NCBI RefSeq assembly: GCF_000467105.1
Contig: NZ_BATI01000020.1
Coordinates: 62,001-126,000 of the forward strand
Length of the DNA stretch: 64,000 nt
DNA from: Aquipseudomonas alcaligenes NBRC 14159
Lineage (GTDB): Bacteria; Pseudomonadota; Gammaproteobacteria; Pseudomonadales; Pseudomonadaceae
Reading direction: 5' to 3'
Shown here in pieces: positions 20,065 through 32,984 of this stretch. Both the position numbers and the translations under genes were made by a program. Numbering within the stretch: the first letter of the stretch is position 1; the number at the start of each line of letters is the position of its first letter. The notes beneath the pieces are model-generated. The model worked only from the letters and a program-made list of their open reading frames with translations, was not told the origin of the DNA and did not search any database.

Positions 20065-20478
20065 ATGAATTCCAGTCGTCCTTATCTGGTGCGTGCCCTC
20101 TACGAGTGGATTGTCGACAACGACTGCACGCCGCACCTGCTGGTCAATGCCGAGTTCCCGGGCGTGCGGGTGCCGCCAGGCTATGCCAACGACGGCCAGA
20201 TCGTGCTCAACGTGTCGCCCAGTGCCGTGCGCAATCTGCACATGGATAACGAGGCGGTGAGCTTCGAAGGGCGTTTCGGCGGTACTGCCCATTCGCTGTA
20301 TATCCCCTCCGGCGCCATGCTGGCGATCTATGCGCGGGAGAACGGCCAGGGCATGGTGTTCGAGCTGGAGCCGCCGGTGGATGACGACGAGGAGGGGCCG
20401 GAGCCGGATGGTGACGGTCCGTCCGGAGACGAGCCGCGGCGGCCCAGCGGGCGACCCAGTCTCAAGGTGGTCAAGTAG
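20065..20478 (+). CDS. sspB: ClpXP adaptor SspB
   Basis: 137-residue adaptor that brings ssrA-tagged proteins to ClpXP. The N-terminal substrate-binding domain begins SSRPYLVRALYEWIVDNDC. A flexible acidic linker rich in Asp, Glu, Pro and Gly follows (about residues 108-128). The last residues RPSLKVVK are the conserved ClpX-docking tail. ATG at 20065 has GAGGAGAG upstream; the longer open frame is not needed. It is cotranscribed with sspA and ends at a bidirectional terminator. Confidence 0.95.
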   Translation: MNSSRPYLVRALYEWIVDNDCTPHLLVNAEFPGVRVPPGYANDGQIVLNVSPSAVRNLHMDNEAVSFEGRFGGTAHSLYIPSGAMLAIYARENGQGMVFELEPPVDDDEEGPEPDGDGPSGDEPRRPSGRPSLKVVK

Positions 20479-20483
20479 AAAAC

Positions 20484-20512
20484 AAAAAAGGCGCTCCGCG
20501 GAGCGCCTTTTT
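20484..20512. terminator. Bidirectional terminator, sspB / dolP
   Basis: An 18-bp palindrome GGCGCTCC-gc-GGAGCGCC (20490-20507) flanked by A6 and T5. Confidence 0.9.
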
Positions 20513-20533
20513 CATGTCTTTCGCGCGCCCGGT

Positions 20534-21669
<1,136 letters not shown>

Positions 21670-21785
21670 TTAGGTGTGCTGGCTGATGAGACAGCTGGAA
21701 GAGTCGGAAGTCGCCGGGGCGTGATTAAAAGAGTTGTACCTGAGGGAGGCGCCGCGGGCGACTAGAAATCCTTGATCGGGCCTAT

Positions 21786-22142
21786 TCACGTTTCGAAAGC
21801 GTTGCGTAGCCAGTTGAGCCCGGTATTGCCAGGGCCTATCGCCACCACGTCGAAGCGGCAGGGCTGCCTGCCCCAGCGGCTCTCGCGTTGCAGGAACAGT
21901 TCTGCGGCGAGAATCAGGCGCTGGCGCTTGCGCGCGTCGACGCTCTCCAGCGCGCCGCCCCAGGCGGCATGCTTGCGGTAGCGGACTTCGACGAATACTA
22001 CTGTATCGCCGTCGAGCATGACCAGATCGAGCTCGCCGCCGCGGCAGCTCCAGTTCTGCGCTAGCAGGCGCAGGCCGTGCTTCTGCAGGTGGTCGCGGGC
22101 CAGTGCCTCGGCCGCGCGACCACTGTCCTGGCTGCTGTTAAT
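21786..22142 (-). CDS. yraN: YraN (UPF0102) nuclease-fold protein with non-canonical start
   Basis: About 118 residues of a restriction-endonuclease-like fold. Conserved segments are GRAAEALARDHL, LRLLAQNWSCRGGELDLVM and VVFVEVRYRKHAAWGG. The Glu-Asp-Glu type pattern of the fold (GELDLV, VFVEVRYR) is intact. No in-frame ATG, GTG or TTG precedes GRAAE. The only ATG (22019) would remove the whole N-terminal core. The best start is ATT at 22140-22142, which overlaps the lpoA stop codon; a CTG at 22146-22148 is the other option. Function is unknown in general. Confidence 0.8.
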   Translation of the reverse strand: MNSSQDSGRAAEALARDHLQKHGLRLLAQNWSCRGGELDLVMLDGDTVVFVEVRYRKHAAWGGALESVDARKRQRLILAAELFLQRESRWGRQPCRFDVVAIGPGNTGLNWLRNAFET

Positions 22143-23949
22143 TGACAGCGTCCGGCAGGCGCTGGACCTGGCCGCCGCGGAACTCGGCCCAGGGCAGCTG
22201 GCGCTCGATGCGCTGGGCCTGGTTCAGGCTGAGGTTGCCGGAAAGACCTTCGACGCGGCTCTCCGGCAGGGCCTTGAGCTGGCTCAGGCGCGGGGCCAGG
22301 CGGAAAGCGTCGACGCCCATGGCGTAGAGGCGGCCGAGGCTGCCGGCGGCCTGCGGCCACTGCTGGTCGACCTGCTGGCGCAGCGGATCGTTGGCGTCCA
22401 GCAGCCAGGGGGTTTCGCAGAAGCGGATGCCTTCCAGGTCCTGGTACTGCGTCGGGTTCTGTCCGCCGGTGTAGAGGTGCGAGGTGGCATACACGGGCAG
22501 GTCGCCGGCGTACTGGAAGGCCAGGGTCGGTTTGATCTGCTGAGCCTGCTGTGGAGTGGCGGCGAGGAAAATGAAGTCGATGTCCTGGCGACGCGCGGGC
22601 AGGGCGGCCAGCGGGGTGCCCAAGGTGCTCTGCAGGCGCTTGGCGCGAGCTTCGCTCTGGCGCAGCTGGAGCAGATCGGCGATCTGCTGGGCCAGCTCCA
22701 CCGGCTGGTCGACGTGCTCGGCGGCAATCAGGTTGCCGCCGGCGGCCTGCCAGCTCTGCTGGAAGGCGGCCAGCACGCGGTTGCCCCACTCGCCCTGCGG
22801 CACCAGAGCCACGGCGCTGCGCATGCCATCGGCCCAGGCGCGGCGGGCCACTTCACGTGCTTCATCTTCGGCGGCCAGACCGAACTGGAACAGCTGGGCC
22901 GGTGCTTCGCGGCCGGCATCGCTGTAGTTCAGGGCCAGGGTGGTCAGCGGCAGCTGCGGGCGCTCGCTGAGCTGCTTGACCAGCGGCTTCTCCAGCGGGC
23001 CGACGACCAGTTGCACGCCATCGGCCTGAGCCTGGCGGTAGAAGTCATCCAGCGAGGACAGGCGCGAGCTGTCGTATAGCAGCACTTCCGGCGGGTTCTG
23101 TCCGGCCTGCTGGGCCTGGTAGTGGGCGGCCAGGAAGCCATCGCGCAGGGCGCGGGCCACCGAGGCCAGCTGGCCTTCCTGCGGCAGCAGCAGGGCGATC
23201 TTCTGCAGCGGCTGGCCGGCCAGCTCCTTCAGCTTGCCCAGCGATTGCGGCAGCTGTTCGGCGGCGGGGTGGCCGGCGTGCTGATTCTTCCAGGTGTCAA
23301 TGGCGGCCAGCTGCTGGTCCGGGGTGCCGGCGTTCTTGGTGGCCAGGGCCAGGCTCAGCCAGCCGTCCAGATCACTGTCGCCGGAACTGATCAGCTGGCT
23401 CTGCGGCAGGCTGGAGACCAGCGCCCAGATGGCTTCGTGGTTGGCCTTGGCGGCTTCGCCGGACAGCAGCGGGGCGATGAACACGCGTTCGCGAGCGGCG
23501 GCCAGGGTCTGGCCGTCGTCTTCGAGAGCGCGAGCCTGGACCAGCTGGGTGCGGATCTGCTGTTCCACTGGCAGTTCGGCCAGGCGCTCCAGGCTCGGGT
23601 GCTGCAGGGCTTTGAGGGCGCTCTTGGGCTTGTTGCGGGCCATCGCCAGCTCGGCGTCGAGGGTGGCGGCGAACACCTGTTGGGCGGGCTTCAGGCCGTC
23701 CAGCGACACTTCATCGAGGATGCGTGTGGCGCGGCCGATATCCTGCTGGCGCCAGGCCTGATCGGCGGCTGACAGGCGCAGCAGTGCTGCTTGCTCGGGC
23801 GCGCTCTGGCTGGCCTGCTGCAGCAGCTGGTCGATGCTCGCCTGCGGTGTACGCGGCAGCTCGCCCAGGCTGGACGAGGGCGAGCCGGCGCAGGCGGCGA
23901 GCAGGCCGGCGAGGCAGAGGGCGGAAAGTGGGCGCAGGCAGGCGATCAT
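22138..23949 (-). CDS. lpoA: Penicillin-binding protein activator LpoA
   Basis: 603-residue outer-membrane lipoprotein that activates the class A synthase PBP1a. The signal peptide ends in LLAAC (Cys20). The N-terminal part (to about residue 250) is TPR-like and Ala/Gln/Leu-rich. The C-terminal part (about 260-590) is a periplasmic-binding-protein fold starting KIALLLPQEGQLASVARAL and including DFIFLAATPQQAQQIKP. It is divergent from rsmI; a minus-strand TACAAT lies about 35 bp upstream of its start. The stop codon overlaps the proposed yraN start. Confidence 0.93.
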   Translation of the reverse strand: MIACLRPLSALCLAGLLAACAGSPSSSLGELPRTPQASIDQLLQQASQSAPEQAALLRLSAADQAWRQQDIGRATRILDEVSLDGLKPAQQVFAATLDAELAMARNKPKSALKALQHPSLERLAELPVEQQIRTQLVQARALEDDGQTLAAARERVFIAPLLSGEAAKANHEAIWALVSSLPQSQLISSGDSDLDGWLSLALATKNAGTPDQQLAAIDTWKNQHAGHPAAEQLPQSLGKLKELAGQPLQKIALLLPQEGQLASVARALRDGFLAAHYQAQQAGQNPPEVLLYDSSRLSSLDDFYRQAQADGVQLVVGPLEKPLVKQLSERPQLPLTTLALNYSDAGREAPAQLFQFGLAAEDEAREVARRAWADGMRSAVALVPQGEWGNRVLAAFQQSWQAAGGNLIAAEHVDQPVELAQQIADLLQLRQSEARAKRLQSTLGTPLAALPARRQDIDFIFLAATPQQAQQIKPTLAFQYAGDLPVYATSHLYTGGQNPTQYQDLEGIRFCETPWLLDANDPLRQQVDQQWPQAAGSLGRLYAMGVDAFRLAPRLSQLKALPESRVEGLSGNLSLNQAQRIERQLPWAEFRGGQVQRLPDAVN

Positions 23950-24035
23950 CTAATACGTTCCTGGTACTGATCAGAAAGAAAGCGGATTGTACCCAAGCCC
24001 TGCGGCAGGCGCGATGTCGAGACCCTGAAACGGGC

Positions 24036-24041
24036 TACAAT
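24036..24041 (+). promoter_or_regulatory. Candidate -10 of the rsmI promoter
   Basis: TACAAT about 29 bp upstream of the chosen rsmI start. No strong -35 is visible. Confidence 0.45.
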
Positions 24042-24069
24042 GCGCGCTTTGCGCAATCGAGGTGTGTCC

Positions 24070-24939
24070 GTGAGTGCTTCCGTCGTTCCTGCTGCCGCCG
24101 GCACCCTATATGTGGTGGCCACGCCCATCGGCAATCTCGATGACATCAGCGCGCGGGCGCTGCGTATTCTCGGGCAGGTGGCGCTGATCGCCGCCGAGGA
24201 CACCCGCCACTCCGTGCGCCTGCTGCAGCATTTCGGCATCGCCACGCCGCTGGCGGCCTGTCATGAACACAACGAGCGCGACCAGGGCGGGCGTTTCCTT
24301 GCGCGCCTGCAGGCGGGCGAGGATGTGGCGCTGATCTCCGATGCCGGCACGCCGCTGATCTCCGATCCGGGCTTTCACCTGGTGCGTGCGGCTCGCGCCG
24401 CCGGTATCCGCGTGGTGCCGGTGCCGGGCGCCTGCGCCCTGATCGCCGCGCTGTCGGCGGCGGGGTTGCCGTCCGATCGTTTCAGTTTCGAGGGTTTTCT
24501 GCCGGCCAAGGTGGTGGGGCGCCGGTCGCGTCTGGAGCAGGTGCGCGAAGATGGGCGCACGCTGATCTATTACGAGGCGCCGCATCGCCTGCTGGAATCG
24601 CTGGCCGATATGCGCGATGTCTTCGGCGCGGACCGCCAGGCGGTGCTGGGGCGTGAGCTGACCAAGACCTTCGAGACGCTCAAGGTGCTGCCGCTCGGTG
24701 AGCTGCATGACTGGGTGGCGGCCGACAGCAATCAGCAGCGCGGTGAGTGCGTGATCCTGATCGCCGGCTGGCAGGCTCCGGAAGGCGAGGAAGCGGTGAG
24801 TAGTGGAGCGCTGCGCGTGCTCGACCTGTTGCTCGCCGAGTTGCCGCTCAAGCGCGCGGCAGCGCTGGCGGCGGAGATCACCGGGGTGCGCAAGAACCTG
24901 CTGTATCAGGCTGCCCTCGATCGGCAGAAGGATGCTTGA
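24070..24939 (+). CDS. rsmI: 16S rRNA (cytidine1402-2'-O)-methyltransferase RsmI
   Basis: SAM-dependent methyltransferase of the tetrapyrrole-methylase fold that 2'-O-methylates C1402 in 16S rRNA. The first motif is [38 protein letters not shown] and the Gly-rich [21 protein letters not shown] segments follow. ATG at 24040 is in frame, but GTG at 24070 has GAGG seven bases upstream and gives a length near the family norm (289 residues). rsmH, which acts on the N4 position of the same base, is 1.1 kb downstream beyond rnpB and mraZ. Confidence 0.93.
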   Translation: MSASVVPAAAGTLYVVATPIGNLDDISARALRILGQVALIAAEDTRHSVRLLQHFGIATPLAACHEHNERDQGGRFLARLQAGEDVALISDAGTPLISDPGFHLVRAARAAGIRVVPVPGACALIAALSAAGLPSDRFSFEGFLPAKVVGRRSRLEQVREDGRTLIYYEAPHRLLESLADMRDVFGADRQAVLGRELTKTFETLKVLPLGELHDWVAADSNQQRGECVILIAGWQAPEGEEAVSSGALRVLDLLLAELPLKRAAALAAEITGVRKNLLYQAALDRQKDA

Positions 24940-24974
24940 GCTTGTCCTCAAGCGCCTGGCTCGTTACCCTTGGC

Positions 24975-25332
24975 GGTGGAGAGTCGATCGGACAGTCGCT
25001 GCCTTCTTTATTGAAGGGGGAGGAAAGTCCGGGCTCCATAGGGCGGAGTGCCAGGTAACGCCTGGGAGGCGCGAGCCTACGGAAAGTGCCACAGAAAATA
25101 ACCGCCTAAGCGTTTCGGCGCCGGTAAGGGTGAAAAGGTGCGGTAAGAGCGCACCGCACGGCTGGTAACAGTCCGTGGCTAGGCAAACCCCACTCGGAGC
25201 AAGACCAAATAGGGTTCCATCGGCGTGGCCCGCGCTGGAACCGGGTAGGTTGCTAGAGGCGTACAGCGATGTGCGTCGTAGAGGAATGACTGTCCTCGAC
25301 AGAACCCGGCTTACAGATCGACTCTCCACCTT
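24975..25332 (+). ncRNA. rnpB: RNase P RNA (M1 RNA)
   Basis: Catalytic RNA that trims tRNA 5' ends. The closing P1 helix is GGTGGAGAGTCGAT (24975-24988) paired with ATCGACTCTCCACC (25317-25330), 14 bp. Conserved core elements are GAGGAAAGTCCGGGCTCC near 25021, ACAGAAAATAACCGCC near 25091, GGTAAGGGTGAAAAGGTG near 25123, and GCAAGACCAAATAGGG near 25199. The length of about 358 nt fits bacterial type A. The exact ends are estimated from the P1 helix. Location between rsmI and mraZ matches P. aeruginosa. Confidence 0.95.
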
Positions 25333-25520
25333 TCCCTTCTATCTGCTCCGCCTCTCAATACCGAAAAAATCTTACTCTTGAGAAACTACTTTAAGTTCGA
25401 AGTTTAGCTTCCTGAACTCGCTGAAATTCGACCTCTAAATACCCTCGTTTTCCCTCTCTAAAAGCCCCTCTTAGTTCGCTAAATCACCGTCCCGTAAGGA
25501 TTTTTCCGAGTTTGCGCGCC

Positions 25521-25550
25521 TTGACGCTAGGGCTGGTGCATTCCTATAGT
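25521..25550 (+). promoter_or_regulatory. mraZ (dcw cluster) promoter
   Basis: TTGACG (25521-25526) and TATAGT (25545-25550), 18-bp spacer, about 77 bp upstream of mraZ. The rest of the 294-bp gap after rnpB (25333-25520) is AT-richer than its surroundings and has no gene I can recognise. Confidence 0.7.
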
Positions 25551-25557
25551 GTGCCGA

Positions 25558-25593
25558 AGTGGCACAAAGTGGAAAAAAGTGGGTCAAAAGGGC
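25558..25593 (+). promoter_or_regulatory. MraZ-type operator boxes with exact 10-bp period
   Basis: AAGTGG, AAGTGG, AAGTGG and AAAGGG occur at 25557, 25567, 25577 and 25587, one helical turn apart, directly downstream of the promoter. MraZ is known to bind tandem TGGG-type boxes spaced 10 bp apart in its own promoter. Autoregulation of the cluster is inferred. Confidence 0.7.
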
Positions 25594-25626
25594 ATGGAAA
25601 GCTAATAACAGTGGGGAAGCGCAGCC

Positions 25627-26082
25627 TTGTTTCGTGGAGCTAACGCCATCAGTCTCGACGCCAAAGGGCGACTCGCGATGCCAAGTCGGTATCGCGACGA
25701 GCTCGTTGTGCGTTGTGGCGGCCAGCTCATCGTCACCATCGATGCCGTAGACCCCTGCCTGTGCGTTTACCCCCTGCCGGAGTGGGAGCTGATCGAAGCC
25801 AAGCTCCGCGACCTGCCCTCCCTGCGCGAAGAGACCCGCCGCCTGCAGCGCCTGCTGATCGGTAACGCCGTGGACATCGAGCTGGACGGCAGTGGCCGTT
25901 TCCTCGTGCCGCCGCGTCTGCGCACTCATGCCGGCCTGGACAAGCACGCGATGCTGGTCGGCCAACTGAACAAATTCCAACTGTGGAACGAAGATGCCTG
26001 GAACGCGCTTGCCGACGCCGACCTGGCTGCCATCAAACAGCCCGGTGCCCTGCCGGACGACTTGCGTGACCTGATCCTGTGA
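25627..26082 (+). CDS. mraZ: Transcriptional regulator MraZ
   Basis: 151-residue ring-forming DNA-binding protein with two SpoVT/AbrB-like repeats, [21 protein letters not shown] at the start and [16 protein letters not shown] in the second. It represses its own promoter and the dcw operon in E. coli. The start is TTG at 25627; no ATG or GTG fits the conserved first residue. A weak GGGGAAG lies upstream. Its stop overlaps the start region of rsmH. Confidence 0.95.
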   Translation: MFRGANAISLDAKGRLAMPSRYRDELVVRCGGQLIVTIDAVDPCLCVYPLPEWELIEAKLRDLPSLREETRRLQRLLIGNAVDIELDGSGRFLVPPRLRTHAGLDKHAMLVGQLNKFQLWNEDAWNALADADLAAIKQPGALPDDLRDLIL

Positions 26083-26084
26083 CC

Positions 26085-27022
26085 ATGACCAGCAGCTTCC
26101 GCCATATCACCGTGCTGCTCGACGAGGCCGTCGAGGCCCTCGCCGTGCGCGCCGATGGCTGCTACATGGACGGCACCTTCGGGCGTGGGGGGCACAGTCG
26201 GCTGATCCTCGAAAGGCTCGGGCCAGACGGTCGCCTGCTCGGATTCGACAAGGATCCACTGGCGATCGCGACAGGAAACGCACTGGCGGCCGAAGACGGC
26301 CGCTTCGTCGTTGTACAGCGCAGCTTCGCCGACCTCGGTGAAGAAGCGGCCGCACGTGGCCTGGTCGGTAAGGTCGACGGCCTGCTGCTCGACCTCGGGG
26401 TGTCCTCGCCGCAGCTGGACGATGCCGAGCGCGGCTTCAGCTTCCTTAACGACGGCCCGCTGGACATGCGCATGAACCCGGATGCCGGCATCAGTGCCGC
26501 CCAGTTCCTCGCCAGCGCCAGCGCCGACGAGATCGCCCGGGTATTCAAGGAATACGGTGAGGAGCGTTTCGCCAAACGCATGGCCCGCGCCGTGGTCGAG
26601 CGCCGCGAGCTCAAGCCATTCGAGCGCACCGCCGACCTGGCGCAGGTGCTCACCGATGCCAATCCGGCCTGGGAAAAAGGCAAGAATCCGGCGACCCGCG
26701 CCTTCCAGGGGCTGCGTATCCACGTCAACAACGAATTGGGCGACCTCGAACGCGGCCTCGATGCGGCGCTCGAGACCCTGGCGGTCGGCGGGCGCCTGGT
26801 GGTGATCAGCTTCCACTCGCTGGAAGACCGCATCGTCAAACAGTTCATGAAGCGTCAGGCCAAGGGCGAGGCGGACAACCTGCCGCGCGACCTGCCGATC
26901 ATTCCCAAGGCCTTCGAGCCGCGCCTGAAGCTGCTGGGCAAGCCCATCTATGCCGGCGAAGCCGAGCTCAAGGCCAATCCGCGCTCGCGCAGCGCGGTGA
27001 TGCGCGTAGCGGAGAAGCTGCG

Positions 27023-27026
<4 letters not shown>
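26085..27026 (+). CDS. rsmH: 16S rRNA (cytosine1402-N4)-methyltransferase RsmH
   Basis: 313-residue SAM-dependent methyltransferase, also called MraW. Signature segments are [13 protein letters not shown] near the N-terminus, [14 protein letters not shown] as the SAM-binding loop, [13 protein letters not shown], and [18 protein letters not shown] at 26079 overlapping the mraZ stop could also start the protein; ATG at 26085 gives the usual length. It pairs functionally with rsmI. The TGA stop overlaps the TTG start of ftsL. Confidence 0.95.
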
Positions 27027-29063
<2,037 letters not shown>

Positions 29064-29064
<1 letters not shown>

Positions 29065-30527
29065 TGCCCATGCCCCTCAATCAACTGCTGCCGCAGGCAA
29101 GCGGCGCGACCCTGATCCGTGAACTGACCCTGGACAGCCGCAAGGTGCGCCCGGGCGACCTGTTCCTCGCCGTACCGGGCCTGGCCCAGGACGGCCGTGC
29201 CCACATTGTCGATGCCATCGCCCGTGGCGCCGCCGCCGTGGCTTACGAGGCCGAAGGCGCCAATGTGGTCAGCGCCAAGGGCGCCGAACTGGTGGCGATC
29301 AAGGGACTGGCGGGCCAGCTGTCGGCCATTGCCGGACGTTTTTACGGCGAGCCGAGCCGCGGTGTGCGCCTGGTCGGCGTCACCGGCACCAATGGCAAGA
29401 CCAGCGTCAGCCAGCTGGTGGCGCAGGCCCTCGACCTGCTGGGCGAGCGCTGCGGCATCGTCGGTACCCTCGGCACCGGCTTCTACGATGCCCTGCAGAG
29501 CGGCCGCCACACCACGCCCGATCCGGTCGCCGTGCAGGCGACCCTGGCCGACCTCAAGCAGGCCGGCGCGCGCGCCGTGGCCATGGAGGTTTCCTCGCAC
29601 GGTCTGGATCAGGGCCGCGTCGCGGCGCTGGACTTCGATGTGGCGGTGTTCACCAACCTGTCGCGCGATCACCTGGACTACCACGGTTCGATGGAAGCCT
29701 ACGGCGCCGCCAAGGCCAAGCTGTTCGCCTGGCCGGACCTGAAGTGCCGGGTGATCAACCTGGACGATGACTTCGGTCGCCAGCTGGCAACCGCCGAGGC
29801 CGAGTCGCGCCTGATCGGCTACAGCCTGAGCGACGCCACGGCCTACCTGTTCTGCCGCGAAGCCAGGTTCGATGATCATGGCGTGCAGGCCAGCCTGGTC
29901 ACGCCGCAGGGCGAAGGCCTGCTGCGCAGCCCGCTGCTCGGTCGTTTCAACCTGAGCAACCTGCTGGCCGTGGTTGGCGCCCTGCTTGGCCTCGGCTATC
30001 CGCTGGGCGATGTGCTGCACGTGCTGCCGCAGCTGCAGGGCCCGGTCGGGCGCATGCAGCGCTTCGGCGGCCAGGACCAGCCGCTGGTGGTGGTCGACTA
30101 TGCGCACACCCCGGACGCCCTGGAAAAGGTGCTGGAGGCCCTGCGCCCGCACGTTACCGGCCGCCTGCTGTGCCTGTTCGGCTGTGGCGGCGATCGTGAT
30201 CGCGGCAAGCGCCCGCTGATGGCCGCCGTGGCCGAGCGCCTGGCCGATGCCGTGCTGGTCACCGATGACAACCCGCGTACGGAAGACCCGGCGCAGATCC
30301 TCACCGATATCCGTGCCGGTTTCGCCAAGCCGGATGCCGTCGAGTTCGTCCACGGTCGGGGCGAGGCCATCGCCCGCCTGATCGCCGCCGCGCAGGTTGG
30401 CGATGTGGTGCTGCTGGCCGGCAAGGGGCATGAGGATTACCAGGAGATCGCCGGCGTGCGCCATGCCTTCTCCGACCTCGACGAGACCATCAAGGCGCTG
30501 GCCGCCTGGGAGGCTGCCCATGCTTAA
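29064..30527 (+). CDS. murE: UDP-MurNAc-tripeptide synthetase MurE
   Basis: 487-residue Mur ligase adding meso-diaminopimelate to UDP-MurNAc-L-Ala-D-Glu. The ATP loop is GVTGTNGKTS near residue 108. The DNPR motif in VTDDNPRTEDP, which recognises meso-DAP, is present near residue 400. A second Met three codons in (MPMPLNQ) could also start. The stop overlaps the murF start by 8 bp. Confidence 0.96.
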
Positions 30528-31893
30528 GCCGCTGCTGCTGAGCGAAGTGGTGCAGGCCTTGGGCGCCCGCGTGGTGGGCGCCGATGTGGCGTTCACGGCT
30601 GTGTCCACCGATAGCCGCAGGATCGAGGCCGGTCAGCTGTTCATCGCCCTGGTCGGGCCGAACTTCGACGGCCACGACTACCTGGCCGATGTCGCCGCCA
30701 AGGGCGCCGTCGCCGCCCTGGTGCAGCGCGAGGTGGCCGGCGCGGCGCTGCCGCAGCTGCTGGTGCAGGACACCCGCATCGCCCTCGGCCAGCTCGGTGC
30801 TCTGAATCGCGCCGCCTTTAATAAGCCGCTGGCCGCCGTCACCGGCTCCAGCGGCAAGACCACGGTCAAGGAGATGCTTGCCAGCATCCTGCGCGCCGGC
30901 CTGGGCGGTCCGGTGCTGGCTACCCGTGGCAACCTGAACAATGACCTCGGCGCGCCGCTGACCCTGCTGGAACTGGCGCCCGAGCATGTCGGCGCGGTCA
31001 TCGAACTGGGCGCCAACCATGTCGGCGAGATCGCCTACACGGTCGGCCTGACCCGTCCGGACGTGGCCATCATCACCAATGCCGGGCTGGCCCATGTCGG
31101 CGAGTTCGGCGGGCCGGAGAAGATCGTCCTGGCCAAGGGCGAGATCCTTGAAGGTCTGGGTGAGCAGGGCATTGCCGTGCTCAATCGCGACGACAAGGCC
31201 TTCGCCACCTGGCAGGCGCGCAATGGTGCCCGTCGGGTACTGAGCTTCGCCCTGCTGGATCAGGCGGCTGATGTGCATGCCGCAGAACTGTGGCGCGATG
31301 CCCGTGGCTGTGTCGGCTTCGCCCTGGCCGGCAAGGCTGGCCGGGCGCGCATCCAGCTCAACCTGCTCGGTGAACACAGCGTGGCCAATGCCCTGGCCGC
31401 CACTGCTGCCGCGCATGCCCTCGGCGTGCCGCTGGTCGGGATCAAGGCCGGGCTGGAAAGCCTGCAGCCGGTCAAAGGCCGCGCCGTAGCGGCGCTGGCG
31501 ACGAACGGCGTGCGGGTGATCGACGACAGCTACAACGCCAACCCGCTGTCCATGTGCGCGGCAGTGGATATACTCGCCGCCTTCTCCGGCCGCACCGTCC
31601 TGGTGCTGGGAGACATGGGCGAGTTGGGCGAATGGGCCGAGCAGGGCCATCGCGACGTCGGCGCCCATGCCGCAGGCAAGGTCGATGCGCTCTATGCCGT
31701 GGGTCCGCTGATGGCGCATGCCGTCGCGGCTTTCGGTGCTAATGGCCGTCATTTCGCCGATCAAGCCAGCCTGATCGAAGCGCTTCGCGCCGAGTCGGGC
31801 GACACCACAATTCTAATTAAAGGCTCGCGCAGCGCAGCGATGGACAAGGTCGTCGATGCGTTGCTGGATCGGGCATCGGGGGAGGCTCACTAA
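30520..31893 (+). CDS. murF: UDP-MurNAc-tripeptide-D-Ala-D-Ala ligase MurF
   Basis: 457-residue Mur ligase that adds D-Ala-D-Ala to complete the pentapeptide. The ATP loop is [15 protein letters not shown] near residue 105. [14 protein letters not shown] and [13 protein letters not shown] are further family segments. ATG at 30520 lies inside the murE end and gives the usual [11 protein letters not shown]-terminus, although the open frame extends further upstream. mraY starts 2 bp after the stop. Confidence 0.96.
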   Translation: MLKPLLLSEVVQALGARVVGADVAFTAVSTDSRRIEAGQLFIALVGPNFDGHDYLADVAAKGAVAALVQREVAGAALPQLLVQDTRIALGQLGALNRAAFNKPLAAVTGSSGKTTVKEMLASILRAGLGGPVLATRGNLNNDLGAPLTLLELAPEHVGAVIELGANHVGEIAYTVGLTRPDVAIITNAGLAHVGEFGGPEKIVLAKGEILEGLGEQGIAVLNRDDKAFATWQARNGARRVLSFALLDQAADVHAAELWRDARGCVGFALAGKAGRARIQLNLLGEHSVANALAATAAAHALGVPLVGIKAGLESLQPVKGRAVAALATNGVRVIDDSYNANPLSMCAAVDILAAFSGRTVLVLGDMGELGEWAEQGHRDVGAHAAGKVDALYAVGPLMAHAVAAFGANGRHFADQASLIEALRAESGDTTILIKGSRSAAMDKVVDALLDRASGEAH

Positions 31894-31895
31894 TC

Positions 31896-32978
31896 ATGCT
31901 GCTGCTGCTGGCGGAGTACCTGCAACAGTTCCACACCGGCTTCGGGGTCTTCCAGTATCTGACCCTGCGCGGCATCCTCGGCGTGCTCACCGCCCTGGCC
32001 CTGTCGCTGTGGCTCGGTCCGTGGATGATCCGTACCCTGCAGATCCGTCAGATCGGCCAGGCCGTGCGCAACGATGGCCCGCAGTCGCACCTGTCGAAGA
32101 AGGGCACGCCGACCATGGGCGGCGCGCTGATCCTCACCGCCATCGCCGTCAGCACCCTGCTCTGGGCCGACCTGAGCAACCGCTACGTGTGGACCGTGCT
32201 GGCCGTGACCCTGCTGTTCGGCGCCATCGGCTGGGTCGACGACTACCGCAAGGTGATCGAGAAGAACTCGCGCGGCCTGCCGAGCCGCTGGAAGTATTTC
32301 TGGCAGTCGGTGTTCGGCCTGGCTGCCGCCGTCTTCCTCTATATGACCGCACAGAGCCCGGTGGAAACCACCCTGATCGTGCCGGTGCTGAAGGATGTGG
32401 CGATTCCGCTGGGCGTCGGCTTCGTGGTGCTGACCTACTTCGTCATCGTCGGCACCAGCAACGCGGTGAATCTGACCGACGGCCTCGACGGCCTGGCCAT
32501 CCTGCCGACCGTGATGGTGGCCGGCGCGCTGGCGATCTTCTGCTACCTGTCGGGCAACATCAAATTCGCCGAATACCTGCTGATTCCCTACGTGCCGGGC
32601 GCCGGTGAGCTGATCGTGTTCTGTGCCGCGCTGGTCGGTGCCGGCCTCGGCTTCCTGTGGTTCAACACCTACCCGGCGCAGGTGTTCATGGGCGACGTCG
32701 GTGCGCTGGCCCTTGGTGCCGCGCTGGGCACCATCGCCGTGATCGTTCGCCAGGAAATCGTGCTGTTCATCATGGGCGGCGTGTTCGTCATGGAAACCCT
32801 GTCGGTGATGATCCAGGTCGCCAGCTTCAAGCTGACCGGCAAGCGCGTGTTCCGCATGGCGCCGATCCACCACCACTTCGAACTCAAAGGCTGGCCGGAG
32901 CCGCGCGTGATCGTGCGCTTCTGGATCATCACCGTAATTCTCGTCCTGGTTGGCCTGGCCACCCTGAAGCTGAGGTAA
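31896..32978 (+). CDS. mraY: Phospho-MurNAc-pentapeptide translocase MraY
   Basis: 360-residue inner-membrane enzyme making lipid I from UDP-MurNAc-pentapeptide and undecaprenyl phosphate. About ten membrane helices are expected. [13 protein letters not shown], the Asp pair in [18 protein letters not shown] and [11 protein letters not shown] with a catalytic Asp are all present, as is the His-rich [13 protein letters not shown] loop. The start ATG is followed by four Leu codons. Confidence 0.97.
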   Translation: MLLLLAEYLQQFHTGFGVFQYLTLRGILGVLTALALSLWLGPWMIRTLQIRQIGQAVRNDGPQSHLSKKGTPTMGGALILTAIAVSTLLWADLSNRYVWTVLAVTLLFGAIGWVDDYRKVIEKNSRGLPSRWKYFWQSVFGLAAAVFLYMTAQSPVETTLIVPVLKDVAIPLGVGFVVLTYFVIVGTSNAVNLTDGLDGLAILPTVMVAGALAIFCYLSGNIKFAEYLLIPYVPGAGELIVFCAALVGAGLGFLWFNTYPAQVFMGDVGALALGAALGTIAVIVRQEIVLFIMGGVFVMETLSVMIQVASFKLTGKRVFRMAPIHHHFELKGWPEPRVIVRFWIITVILVLVGLATLKLR

Positions 32979-32984
32979 TAGAGA

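Noticed and set aside
22018..23079. Plus-strand open frame opposite lpoA
   Set aside because: lpoA on the minus strand has a lipobox and the full LpoA architecture; the plus frame has no motif.
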